Source: DATFCK01 sp963728975
GTDB lineage: Bacteria > Verrucomicrobiota > Verrucomicrobiia > Chthoniobacterales > UBA10450
DNA: 64,000 bases
Direction: 5' to 3'
Assembly: GCA_963728975.1 (NCBI GenBank)
Contig: CAVSMF010000001.1
Location: 1,674,001-1,738,000, forward strand
The position numbers were made by a program, and so were the translations under genes. Under the pieces are notes generated by a model. That model searched no databases. It was not told where the DNA came from and was given only the letters and a program-made list of their open reading frames with translations. This document shows positions 24,739 to 32,493 of this stretch, one piece after another; position 1 is the stretch's first letter, and each line of letters starts with the position of its first letter.

Positions 24739-25734
24739 TTGGCTACCGCGCCTAGAACAGATCGAGAAGCTGCAATCCGGCAGATCCTGACCATTTTACA
24801 TAAATGGGGAATAGACACGATCGGACAGCTGGCCGCACTTCCCCGGGAGGAACTTCGGGCAAGGCTCGGAGGAGAAGCAGTTCGGCTTTGGGAACGGGCC
24901 CGGGGGACATCGACCCGTCTGCCCCAATGGATTCAGCCTCCCGAGGTTTTCAGGGAAAGCTTTGAATTTGAAAACGAAATCGAAACTGCCGAACCGCTTC
25001 TGTTCATGTTACACCGTTTTTTGGAGCAGCTGGCAGTTCGTTTGAATGGAATTTACCTGGCGACTAACGAGCTGACTTTATGGATTTATTTTTCGAATAA
25101 GGAAAACTACCAGCGCCGGTTTCAAATTCCACAGCCCACTAACGACATCGAGCTTCTGTTTCGAATGCTCCAGACCCATCTGGAGGATTTCAAATCGGAG
25201 CATCCGATTATTGCGGTGTCGTTGGAAGCGCATCCGACCAAGCCGGCGGCGCAGCAATTTGGTCTATTTGAGACGGCAATGCGCAATCCGAACCGCCTGT
25301 ATGAGACTCTGGCCCGTTTAACCTCGTTACTGGGCAACGATCGCATCGGGACGCCTGTCCTGGAAGAAACGCACCGGCCGGATGCATTTCGGATGGAGCC
25401 TTTTCAGTGGCAACTGGGGGCGATTGAGCCATTCGACTCTCGCTCAGGGCAGGCTCTCAATTGCCGCGATCGGATTTATCTTCCTGGATTACGCCGTTTT
25501 CGGCCCTCGATTCCGGCGGCAGGGTGGGTCGAAGCTGCTAAACCAATTCGTCTCGACAGTCCCCCCGCCACCGGGTTGGCGACCGATCAACGCGGCCCTT
25601 ATCTGGCTTCCGGCAACTGGTGGGATGAAAAAGCATGGGCCCGCGCTGAATGGGACATCGAGCTGGATAATGGAATCGTCTGTCGCTGTCATGAGAGCGC
25701 CGAAGGCTGGGGAGTCGATGGGATATATGATTAG
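24739..25734 (+). CDS. imuB: ImuB C-terminal half (thumb, little finger and clamp-binding region) as separate gene
   Basis: 331 residues starting at a TTG with a good Shine-Dalgarno (AAGGAG, 8 bases upstream). It opens with ILTILHKWGIDTIGQLAALP, the helix-hairpin-helix segment that normally follows the ImuB palm, and runs through the little finger (TNELTLWIYF). It then shows AAQQFGLFE, matching the QLxLF beta-clamp-binding motif of ImuB, and ends with the family's C-terminal tail. An in-frame TGA at 24715 separates it from anything upstream. The N-half is at 10273-10797 on the other strand. It heads an SOS-controlled operon with dnaE2. Confidence 0.85.
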   Translation: MATAPRTDREAAIRQILTILHKWGIDTIGQLAALPREELRARLGGEAVRLWERARGTSTRLPQWIQPPEVFRESFEFENEIETAEPLLFMLHRFLEQLAVRLNGIYLATNELTLWIYFSNKENYQRRFQIPQPTNDIELLFRMLQTHLEDFKSEHPIIAVSLEAHPTKPAAQQFGLFETAMRNPNRLYETLARLTSLLGNDRIGTPVLEETHRPDAFRMEPFQWQLGAIEPFDSRSGQALNCRDRIYLPGLRRFRPSIPAAGWVEAAKPIRLDSPPATGLATDQRGPYLASGNWWDEKAWARAEWDIELDNGIVCRCHESAEGWGVDGIYD

Positions 25735-25813
25735 TTTTTTTCATGGAGCGGCGCTCTCCGAGGGTCGCATGGTTCGGGTTTTGATCGAGCGACGGTCATA
25801 GACCGCCGCTACA
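25735..25813. repeat. Palindromic spacer between imuB-C and dnaE2
   Basis: This 79-base gap contains GAGCGGCGCTCTCCGAGG and then GCGACGGTCATAGACCGCCGC with the hairpin GGTC-ATA-GACC. It resembles the dispersed palindromic repeats elsewhere in the window. Both genes still appear to form one transcription unit. Confidence 0.4.
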
Positions 25814-25819
25814 GTGGAG

Positions 25820-28800
25820 ATGTCTTACATCGAGCTTCATGCGGTCAGCGCATTCAGTTTTTTGCGCGGCGGAAGTTTTCCCGAGCAGTTAGCCCAAAGG
25901 GCGGGCCAGCTCCAAATGCCGGCCCTGGCTTTGCTGGACCGGAACGGCGTCTATGGAGGGCAACGCTTTTCCGCCGCGGCCAGGGAATGCGGAGTGCGGC
26001 CGATTATCGGGTCCGAATTGTTCATGGAAGACGGGGTGATTCTTCCCGTGCTGGTGGAAAATCGGACCGGCTACAAAAATCTGTGCGAACTGCTTACCCA
26101 GGCCCATCTCCGGAGCGAAAAAGGAAAATGCGCTGTGCAATGGAATGAGCTGCCGGAATTTGGGGAAGGCCTGGTGGCGCTGTTTGGATCGGGGAGCGCC
26201 CCCATCCTGGGTGCACCGTGCGGCGGCAGCTTGCCGAACGGAAGGTTGCGACAGGATGCCGCAACCGACACGCTGGAAGCGTGCGCTCCCCGGGATCGGA
26301 TTCAATTTCTGATCGATGGGTTGGGGCGGGAAAATATCTTTGTCGAAATCCAGCGCCATTTCATTCGGGGCGAAGAAGGCTTGAACCGGGGATTGATCGA
26401 TTTGGCTGGGCATTATCGGTTGCCGGTTCTGGCCACCAACGGAGTGCAATATGCCAAACCGTGCGGCCGCGAAGTGGTCGATGTTTTTACCTGCATTCGC
26501 GAGCACACCCATCTCGACGCCGCGGGCAAGCTCCTCACCCAAAACGCGGAGCGGCATCTCAAGAGCGATCGGGAAATGCGAGAAAATTTTCGTGATCTGC
26601 CGGAAGCAATTGCCAATACCTCGCGGCTGGCTGAGCGCCTGATTTTTACTCTCGAAAATATTGGCTACGAGTTTCCATCGTTTCCGGTGCCGGACGGGCA
26701 CAGCATGGATTCGTTTCTGCGGCGGATCGTTCTTTTTGGCGCGCAGCAACGTTACGCTGCCATCAGCAGGGCGGTGAAACGGAAGTTGGAGGAGGAACTT
26801 GCTCTCATCATCAAGCTCGGATTTTCTGGATATTTTTTAATTGTTTGGGACCTTGTTAATTTCTGCCGGGAACAAAATATCATGGTCCAGGGACGCGGAA
26901 GCGCGGCCAACAGCGCGGTCTGTTACTGTCTCGGGATTACCCCGGTCGATCCGGTGAGCAATCATCTGGTCTTTGAACGATTTCTGAACGAGAAGCGCAA
27001 AGGCTGGCCCGATATCGATCTCGATTTGCCCAGCGGCGATCGCCGGGAATCCGTGATCCAGGAAGTCTACCGGCGCTACGGAAAACAGGGAGCGGCCATG
27101 ACGGCTAATGTCATTACTTATCGCGGACGCAGCGCCGCCCGGGAAATCGGCAAAGCCTTGAATTTTTCAGCGAGCATTCTCGATCGGTTTTCTCATTTGT
27201 TTGCCAATGGCGATTTTCCTCACACTCTCGATCTCGTTTCTCAAATCGAACAGGCCGGGCTCCCTCGAGAGCATCCCCGGATGCCGGCGTTTATTAATCT
27301 CTATCGAGCGATTTACGGTTTGCCGCGCCATCTCGGGCAGCATTCCGGAGGAATGATTATTTGCCAAAACAAACTGAGCTCGTTTGTGCCGTTGGAGAAC
27401 GCTTCCATGCCCGGACGCGTGGTCGCGCAATGGGACAAGGACGATTGTGAAGATCTCGGGATCGTCAAAGTGGACCTGCTCGGTCTTGGAATGATGTCGG
27501 TCATGCAGGATGCCTTCGAACTATGCCGCGAACGGGGGCGGCCGCTGGATCTGGCTCACATTCCCAAAGACGACGCCGCGACGTTTGCGATGATGCAGAG
27601 CGCGGATACCATCGGCGTTTTTCAAATCGAGAGCCGCGCTCAAATGGCCACCCTCCCCCGAATGAAGCCGCGATCCTTTTACGACGTGGTCATCGAAGTC
27701 GCGATTATCCGGCCCGGCCCGATTCAGGGCAACATGGTGCATCCCTATCTTGCCCGGAGAGCGGGACGGGAGCCGGTGACCTATTACGATGATCGATTGA
27801 AACCGGTTCTCGAGCGCACCCTCGGCGTCCCGCTGTTTCAAGAGCAGATGCTCAAGATCGCCATGATTATGGCCGATTTTTCGGGCGATCAGGCGGAGGA
27901 ACTGCGCCGGGCCCTAAGTTTTCATCGGTCCGAGGAACGGATGACTAAAGTGTGCGCAAAACTGCGCGCGGCCATGGAACAAAAAGGCGTCACCCCGGAC
28001 AAAATCGACAAGATTCTGCAGTCGATATCATCCTTTGCCTTGTACGGGTTCCCCGAATCGCACGCCATTAGTTTTGCTATTCTCGCGTATGGCAGCGCTT
28101 ATTTGAAAGCACATCGGGCTCCGGAGTTTTACGCCAGTCTCCTCAATAATCAGCCGATGGGATTTTATACCCCGGCGACTATTGTCAAAGATGCCCAGCG
28201 ACATGGCCTCAAGATCAAATCGGTCTGCGTAATGGAATCGGATTGGCAATGCTTGGTCATCGATGACTACACAGTCCGTCTCGGTTTCTGTGTCGTTAGC
28301 GGTTTAGGTCAGGAACACGGGGAAGAGATCGCCCGGGAACGGCAAAAGCGGGAGTTTCGTTCGATGGAAGATTTCAAACGCCGGGTCTCGTTGTCGAAAG
28401 ACGAGCTGCGCAATCTGGCGGAGCTGGGGGCGTTGAATTGTTTTGCGGAACATCGACGGGCGGCGATGTGGAGGGTGGAAGAGACGGTTCCTGACGATTT
28501 GCTGGGGAGCGCCCGCTTCCAGCGGGCATCGTTTGGCATCCTGCCGAACGAAAAGCGTGTTCGGCAGGATGCCAAACACAGCCCGCAGGATGCGTGCGCT
28601 CCCCGGAGCGAATCACCGCTGCCACCGATGACCCTTCCCGAGCGGGTCAACGCAGATTATCAGACCATGAATCTCACCACCGGTCCGCATCCGATGAAAT
28701 TACTGCGCGAAAAGTTACCGAATGTGTGGCGGGCGTCCGATTTAATGCAGGCCCCTCAGGGGGCGACTGTTCAGATCGCGGGAAATGTGATCTGCCGGCA

Positions 28801-29041
28801 ACGGCCCGGAACAGCCAAAGGTTTTGTTTTTATCAGCCTGGAAGACGAGACCGGCGTTGCCAACGCAATTGTCGATCCCAATCTGTTTGAGCGTGTTCGT
28901 CTGACCATCATCGAAGAATCGTTTTTGCTGATCGAAGGCGAAATCCAGAACTCGGATAATGTCGTGCTGATCAAGACCCGCCATATCCGGCCGCTTGCGC
29001 ACGAACAACTGCTCGGGAGTGAATCGCACGATTTCCGATGA
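25820..29041 (+). CDS. dnaE2: Error-prone DNA polymerase III alpha subunit DnaE2
   Basis: About 1073 residues from ATG 25820 (a GTG two codons earlier is possible). The PHP domain begins YIELHAVSAFSFLRGGS. The polymerase core shows VQGRGSAANSAVCYCLGIT and GWPDIDLDLPSGDRR with catalytic aspartates, followed by a C-terminal OB fold. Non-essential DnaE2 makes SOS mutations with ImuA and ImuB. Two insertions of about 35 residues (around 124-158 and 895-929) coincide with palindromic repeats at 26190-26292 and 28504-28604 that read through in frame. The gene is otherwise undamaged. It is likely expressed from the LexA-controlled promoter at 24.69 kb. Confidence 0.93.
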   Translation: MSYIELHAVSAFSFLRGGSFPEQLAQRAGQLQMPALALLDRNGVYGGQRFSAAARECGVRPIIGSELFMEDGVILPVLVENRTGYKNLCELLTQAHLRSEKGKCAVQWNELPEFGEGLVALFGSGSAPILGAPCGGSLPNGRLRQDAATDTLEACAPRDRIQFLIDGLGRENIFVEIQRHFIRGEEGLNRGLIDLAGHYRLPVLATNGVQYAKPCGREVVDVFTCIREHTHLDAAGKLLTQNAERHLKSDREMRENFRDLPEAIANTSRLAERLIFTLENIGYEFPSFPVPDGHSMDSFLRRIVLFGAQQRYAAISRAVKRKLEEELALIIKLGFSGYFLIVWDLVNFCREQNIMVQGRGSAANSAVCYCLGITPVDPVSNHLVFERFLNEKRKGWPDIDLDLPSGDRRESVIQEVYRRYGKQGAAMTANVITYRGRSAAREIGKALNFSASILDRFSHLFANGDFPHTLDLVSQIEQAGLPREHPRMPAFINLYRAIYGLPRHLGQHSGGMIICQNKLSSFVPLENASMPGRVVAQWDKDDCEDLGIVKVDLLGLGMMSVMQDAFELCRERGRPLDLAHIPKDDAATFAMMQSADTIGVFQIESRAQMATLPRMKPRSFYDVVIEVAIIRPGPIQGNMVHPYLARRAGREPVTYYDDRLKPVLERTLGVPLFQEQMLKIAMIMADFSGDQAEELRRALSFHRSEERMTKVCAKLRAAMEQKGVTPDKIDKILQSISSFALYGFPESHAISFAILAYGSAYLKAHRAPEFYASLLNNQPMGFYTPATIVKDAQRHGLKIKSVCVMESDWQCLVIDDYTVRLGFCVVSGLGQEHGEEIARERQKREFRSMEDFKRRVSLSKDELRNLAELGALNCFAEHRRAAMWRVEETVPDDLLGSARFQRASFGILPNEKRVRQDAKHSPQDACAPRSESPLPPMTLPERVNADYQTMNLTTGPHPMKLLREKLPNVWRASDLMQAPQGATVQIAGNVICRQRPGTAKGFVFISLEDETGVANAIVDPNLFERVRLTIIEESFLLIEGEIQNSDNVVLIKTRHIRPLAHEQLLGSESHDFR
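26190..26292. repeat. In-frame palindromic repeat inside dnaE2, copy 1 (inverted)
   Basis: CGGGGAGCGC at 26190-26199 is matched by GCGCTCCCCG at 26283-26292. The plus-strand peptide includes LRQDAATDTLEACAPR; the minus strand reads SARFQRVGCGILSQP, close to the peptide of copy 2. The element is therefore the same family in the opposite direction, and both directions keep an open frame. Confidence 0.75.
28504..28604. repeat. In-frame palindromic repeat inside dnaE2, copy 2
   Basis: GGGGAGCGC (28504-28512) and GCGCTCCCC (28596-28604) are the ends. Inside, TTTGGCATCCTGCCGAAC pairs perfectly with GTTCGGCAGGATGCCAAA, and GCCCGCTTCCAGCGGGC forms another hairpin. It encodes a peptide starting GSARFQRASFGILPN and ending DACAPRS. 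The protein homology of DnaE2 resumes on both sides. Confidence 0.8.
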
Positions 29042-29124
29042 TCGAGCGATCCTCTTCCTGGCCCCGTTTGGCTTTGCCCGGGATGGCGACTCCTCTGCCG
29101 CCCCGAACCGTTTTCCCCATTTAG

Positions 29125-30609
29125 CTACTCGGCGGCGTGCCGCTTGGGCGGCTCTTTTGGCTCCGCCGATTTTCCCACTGGTTTGGTGTCCGATTCAATC
29201 CATTCGGTATGGAAGACACCCGGTTTATCGACCCGTTCGTAAGTATGGGCGCCGAAAAAGTCGCGCTGAGCCTGAAGCAGGTTGTGCGGCAACCGGGCTT
29301 GCCGATAGCTGTCAAAGTAGGCCAGAGAAGCGCCGAACGCCGGAACAGCGACACCCTGCTGCGCCGCCGTGGAAACGGCCACGCGCCAATTCTCCTGCGT
29401 CCGGGCGATAATATCGGTGAAATAAGAGTCAAGCAGCAAATTGTGCAGCGCCGGATCGCGCTGGTAGGCCTCGACGATCCGATTCAGAAAAATTGCCCGG
29501 ATGATGCAGCCGCCCCGCCAGATGGTGGCGATATCGCCGAAGTTCAGGTTCCAATTGAATTGTTTGCTGGCCGCTCCGAGCAATTCCATTCCCTGGGCAT
29601 AAGAAACAATCTTGGAAGCGTAAAGGGCGTTGCGCACGGCTCCAACCAATTCCGCAGGGTTGCCGGTGAACTTTTTCGGTTTTGGCTGGGGAAGAATTTT
29701 GGAAGCCGCCACCCGCTCTTCCTTGCGCGAAGAAATGACGCGCTCTTCCACGGCCGCGTTGATCGTCGAGATGACAACGGATTGGGCAATTGCGGATTGC
29801 AATGTCCACATCCCGGTTCCCTTTTGACCGGCTTTGTCGAGGATCACATCGACAAGCGGTTTGCCGGTATCGGGATCGATTTTCCGGAAAATTTGGGACG
29901 TGATTTCGATGAGATAACTGTTGAGCTCGCCCTTGTTCCATTCGGTGAAGGTGTCGCCCAGCTGGTTGGCATCCATGCCGATGACGTCTTTTAAGATGGC
30001 GTAGGCCTCGCAGATGAGCTGCATATCGCCGTATTCGATCCCGTTGTGGACCATCTTTACGTAGTGGCCTGCTCCGTCCGGGCCCATGTAGCGGCAACAC
30101 GGCTCGCCATCCACTTGAGCCGCGATCTTGCGGAAAATTGGGGCGATGATCTGCCACGACTCGCGTGGTCCGCCGGGCATGAGAGAGGGTCCTTTGAGAG
30201 CGCCTTCTTCCCCTCCGGAAACGCCCATTCCGACGAAGTGAATTCCTTTTCCCTCCAGATCCTTGCAACGCCGCTGGGTGTCAGTGAAAAGCGAATTACC
30301 GCCGTCGATGATGACGTCGCCCTTGCTCAGGAGCGGCGCCAGCTCGCCGATAACGGCGTCAACCGGGGCCCCTGCCTTTACCATGATCATCGCTTTCCGC
30401 GGCGACTTGAGCGCGGCCACGAATTCTTCGATGGTCAGGGCTGGGACAATGTTTTTACCCTTGGCCCGCCCGGCCGCGAATTTCTTAGTTACAGCGGTGG
30501 TCCGGTTAAAAACAGCAACGGAGAAGCCTTTCGATTCCATGTTCAGAACCAGGTTTTCCCCCATGACCGCCAGGCCGATTACTCCAATATCGCATTGATT
30601 GGTGCTCAT
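29125..30609 (-). CDS. gnd: 6-phosphogluconate dehydrogenase, decarboxylating
   Basis: 494 residues from ATG 30609 (MSTNQCDIGVIGLAVMGENL), the family's normal N-terminus with the GxAxMG dinucleotide motif. FVGMGVSGGEEGALKGPSLMPGG is the substrate-binding signature (written here in part: GMGVSGGEEGA), with KMVHNGIEYGDMQLICEAY holding the catalytic lysine. It makes ribulose-5-phosphate, CO2 and NADPH in the pentose phosphate pathway. The reading frame upstream of the ATG runs into moaE on the other strand and is a shadow. It converges with dnaE2. Confidence 0.95.
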   Translation of the reverse strand: MSTNQCDIGVIGLAVMGENLVLNMESKGFSVAVFNRTTAVTKKFAAGRAKGKNIVPALTIEEFVAALKSPRKAMIMVKAGAPVDAVIGELAPLLSKGDVIIDGGNSLFTDTQRRCKDLEGKGIHFVGMGVSGGEEGALKGPSLMPGGPRESWQIIAPIFRKIAAQVDGEPCCRYMGPDGAGHYVKMVHNGIEYGDMQLICEAYAILKDVIGMDANQLGDTFTEWNKGELNSYLIEITSQIFRKIDPDTGKPLVDVILDKAGQKGTGMWTLQSAIAQSVVISTINAAVEERVISSRKEERVAASKILPQPKPKKFTGNPAELVGAVRNALYASKIVSYAQGMELLGAASKQFNWNLNFGDIATIWRGGCIIRAIFLNRIVEAYQRDPALHNLLLDSYFTDIIARTQENWRVAVSTAAQQGVAVPAFGASLAYFDSYRQARLPHNLLQAQRDFFGAHTYERVDKPGVFHTEWIESDTKPVGKSAEPKEPPKRHAAE

Positions 30610-30673
30610 TTTAGTATCTCGTTCTCTTGCCGCCCGATCGCGGGCGAACCAGTCTACCGAGTAACTCCATATT

Positions 30674-31102
30674 ATGGCAAATCCCGTTTGCGATGTTTTA
30701 TTGACTGAAGCCGCGTTGGAATTGGATTGGGATGGATCTGCCGGCAGCGGGGCGATCGTCGATTTCTGGGGGGTGGTGCGTGGTCTCGAGCAGGGCCGTG
30801 AGATTGAGGGCATTGAGTATGAGGCGCACATCGCGATGGCCGAGCATCAGTTGCGCGCTATCGCTCAAGCGGCGGTGGAGCGGTTTGGCCTGCAATCGAT
30901 CCTTATTACTCACCGGATCGGCTTGGTGACGGCAAAAGAGGCGTCGGTTTTCGTGCGAGTGGCCAGTCAAAATCGCGGCCAGGCTTTTGGGGCGAGCCAG
31001 TGGGTGATGGACGAGTTGAAACAGAAGGTCCCGATCTGGAAACGACCGAAGTTCAAAACCCCCGCCGGACAACCATTGGAACTAGCCAGATCGAGCAAAT
31101 GA
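30674..31102 (+). CDS. moaE: Molybdopterin synthase catalytic subunit MoaE
   Basis: 142 residues. MoaE motifs in order: GAIVDFWGVVRG, IEYEAHIAMAEHQL, ITHRIGLV, ASVFVRVASQNRGQAF and the active-site LKQKVPIWKRPKF with its lysines. MoaE inserts sulfur from MoaD thiocarboxylate into precursor Z to make molybdopterin. MoaD is not adjacent. The final codons overlap the pgsA start (ATGA), so pgsA is translationally coupled. Divergent from gnd with 64 bases between. Confidence 0.9.
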   Translation: MANPVCDVLLTEAALELDWDGSAGSGAIVDFWGVVRGLEQGREIEGIEYEAHIAMAEHQLRAIAQAAVERFGLQSILITHRIGLVTAKEASVFVRVASQNRGQAFGASQWVMDELKQKVPIWKRPKFKTPAGQPLELARSSK

Positions 31103-31677
31103 ACTGGGCTAACCGAATTACTCTTAGCCGGCTTTTCTTAACCGTGGTGTTTGTGGTCGCGCTGGCCTCGTCCTGGCATTATGCCCGGACCGCCGCGCTC
31201 CTGATTTTTATTCTGGCTGGAGCGACCGATTTCATCGATGGCGAAATCGCCCGGCGCTACGGCGTGGTCACGAGTTTTGGCCAGCTGATGGACCCGCTGG
31301 TGGACAAGATAATGATGGCGGCGGCGTTTATCTCTCTGGTGCCGCTCAAAGCGGTGCCGGCCTGGGCCGCAACCGCGGTAGTGGCCCGCGATTTTTTGAT
31401 TACCGGGGTGCGATTGATGGCAAGTGCAAAGGGGCGGGTCCTGCCGGCGGAACGGCTTGGAAAGCACAAGACGTCGTGGCAGATCATCACCGTCATATTT
31501 TTTCTATCTTTATTGTCGATCCTGGAGTTGCAATATGCGGATAGAAATACGGAATGGTGGCTCCGCGCCTGGCAGACGGCGGGCCCGCTGCTGGTCTGGA
31601 TAACGGTTGGCCTGACCGTTTATTCCGGCTTGGGCTTTGCCTGGCGCAACCGTCAACTGATCGTGTCCGACCAATAA
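31099..31677 (+). CDS. pgsA: CDP-diacylglycerol--glycerol-3-phosphate 3-phosphatidyltransferase
   Basis: 192 residues from ATG 31099, starting MNWANRITLSRLFLT. The CDP-alcohol phosphatidyltransferase motif DGxxAR-x8-G-x3-D-x3-D is present as DGEIARRYGVVTSFGQLMDP followed by LVD. Four or five membrane helices follow. It makes phosphatidylglycerol-phosphate in the inner membrane, the first committed step to PG and cardiolipin. The pairing with moaE has no obvious metabolic reason. Confidence 0.92.
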   Translation: MNWANRITLSRLFLTVVFVVALASSWHYARTAALLIFILAGATDFIDGEIARRYGVVTSFGQLMDPLVDKIMMAAAFISLVPLKAVPAWAATAVVARDFLITGVRLMASAKGRVLPAERLGKHKTSWQIITVIFFLSLLSILELQYADRNTEWWLRAWQTAGPLLVWITVGLTVYSGLGFAWRNRQLIVSDQ

Positions 31678-31700
31678 CGGCCTACCCGAAGGGCGGCCTA

Positions 31701-31945
31701 TTAAGGGCGTGTTGCCCAAATGGGCGGCAACATCTCAGGTTGGCATTTCCTACTTTGTCATTCCGAGCGGAGTCGAGGAATCTCTCATTTAAGAATTTTT
31801 AGCAGTAAGAGATGTCTCCCGTTCGACTCGCTATGCTCACTCAGGGCAGGCTTTCAATTAGGCGGCTTGCCGCGACTAAAATTGGATGCAACGTCACGTT
31901 GCCGCTCGACATGACAAGAAGAGCATTTGGGCAACGCGCCCTTAA
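31701..31945. repeat. 245-bp MITE-like element with 21-bp terminal inverted repeats
   Basis: TTAAGGGCGTGTTGCCCAAA(T) at 31701-31721 and its inverted partner ATTTGGGCAACGCGCCCTTAA (31925-31945) match at 20 of 21 positions. Inside is a TCATTCCGAGCGGAGTCGAGG motif (about 31757) also found near 9.95 kb, and a second inverted segment toward the right end. There is no coding capacity. The right end contains the stop codon of the polysaccharide export gene. It fills the gap between convergent pgsA and the export gene. Confidence 0.7.
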
Positions 31946-32493
31946 AAGAAGGTTTGCGGAACTTCCACCCGATCGCCGGGCTGAAGCCTCACGTCTCGTG
32001 ACGGGTCGCGACGGAACTGCCGCACATCAAAAACCTTTACCTCGTTCCCGCGCAGTAATCGCACCCGTTTTTGATCGGCAAAGTCGTTGAAACCGCCCGC
32101 GGCATTGATTGCGGTCAGGAGGGTCATGTCTTCGGTGAAAGGCACGCGAGACGGAGTCCGGACCGCGCCGCCGACGTTTACGAACCGGGCCGCAGGTTGC
32201 ACCAGGATGGTGACATTGGGATTGGTGTAAATTTTCTCTGCCCGATATTTTTCTTCAATCTTTCGGGCCAGCTGGGAAGGGGTAAGGCCTTCGGCCTTGA
32301 CTTTGTTGATGTAAGGCAGGCTAACCGATCCACTGGTATCAACCGTGTAGGTGGTGTTGACCTGTATCTGCTCGTCCTGCGGAACGCCGCCGATTCTGAG
32401 CTCGATGGGATCGCCCACGCGGAGGGTCGCCTGGCCAAAAGCGACTGCGCTAAAGCCGGCAAAAAAGAAAATAAAAAGCGAAAGCCGCATCAA
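31942..32493 (-). CDS. Polysaccharide biosynthesis/export protein (Wza-like, SLBB)
   Basis: 183 residues. A signal peptide ends AVAFGQ. The Poly_export domain follows (LRVGDPIELRIGGVPQDEQIQ, VDTSGSVSLPYINKVKAEGLT) and one SLBB domain (FVNVGGAVRTPSRVPFTEDMTLLTAINAAGG as partial landmarks). It is short compared with E. coli Wza, as in many Verrucomicrobia and PEP-CTERM/EPS systems. It would form the periplasmic/outer-membrane export channel. Last gene of the minus-strand exopolysaccharide set; its start overlaps the kinase stop by 4 bases. Confidence 0.85.
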   Translation of the reverse strand: MMRLSLFIFFFAGFSAVAFGQATLRVGDPIELRIGGVPQDEQIQVNTTYTVDTSGSVSLPYINKVKAEGLTPSQLARKIEEKYRAEKIYTNPNVTILVQPAARFVNVGGAVRTPSRVPFTEDMTLLTAINAAGGFNDFADQKRVRLLRGNEVKVFDVRQFRRDPSRDVRLQPGDRVEVPQTFF

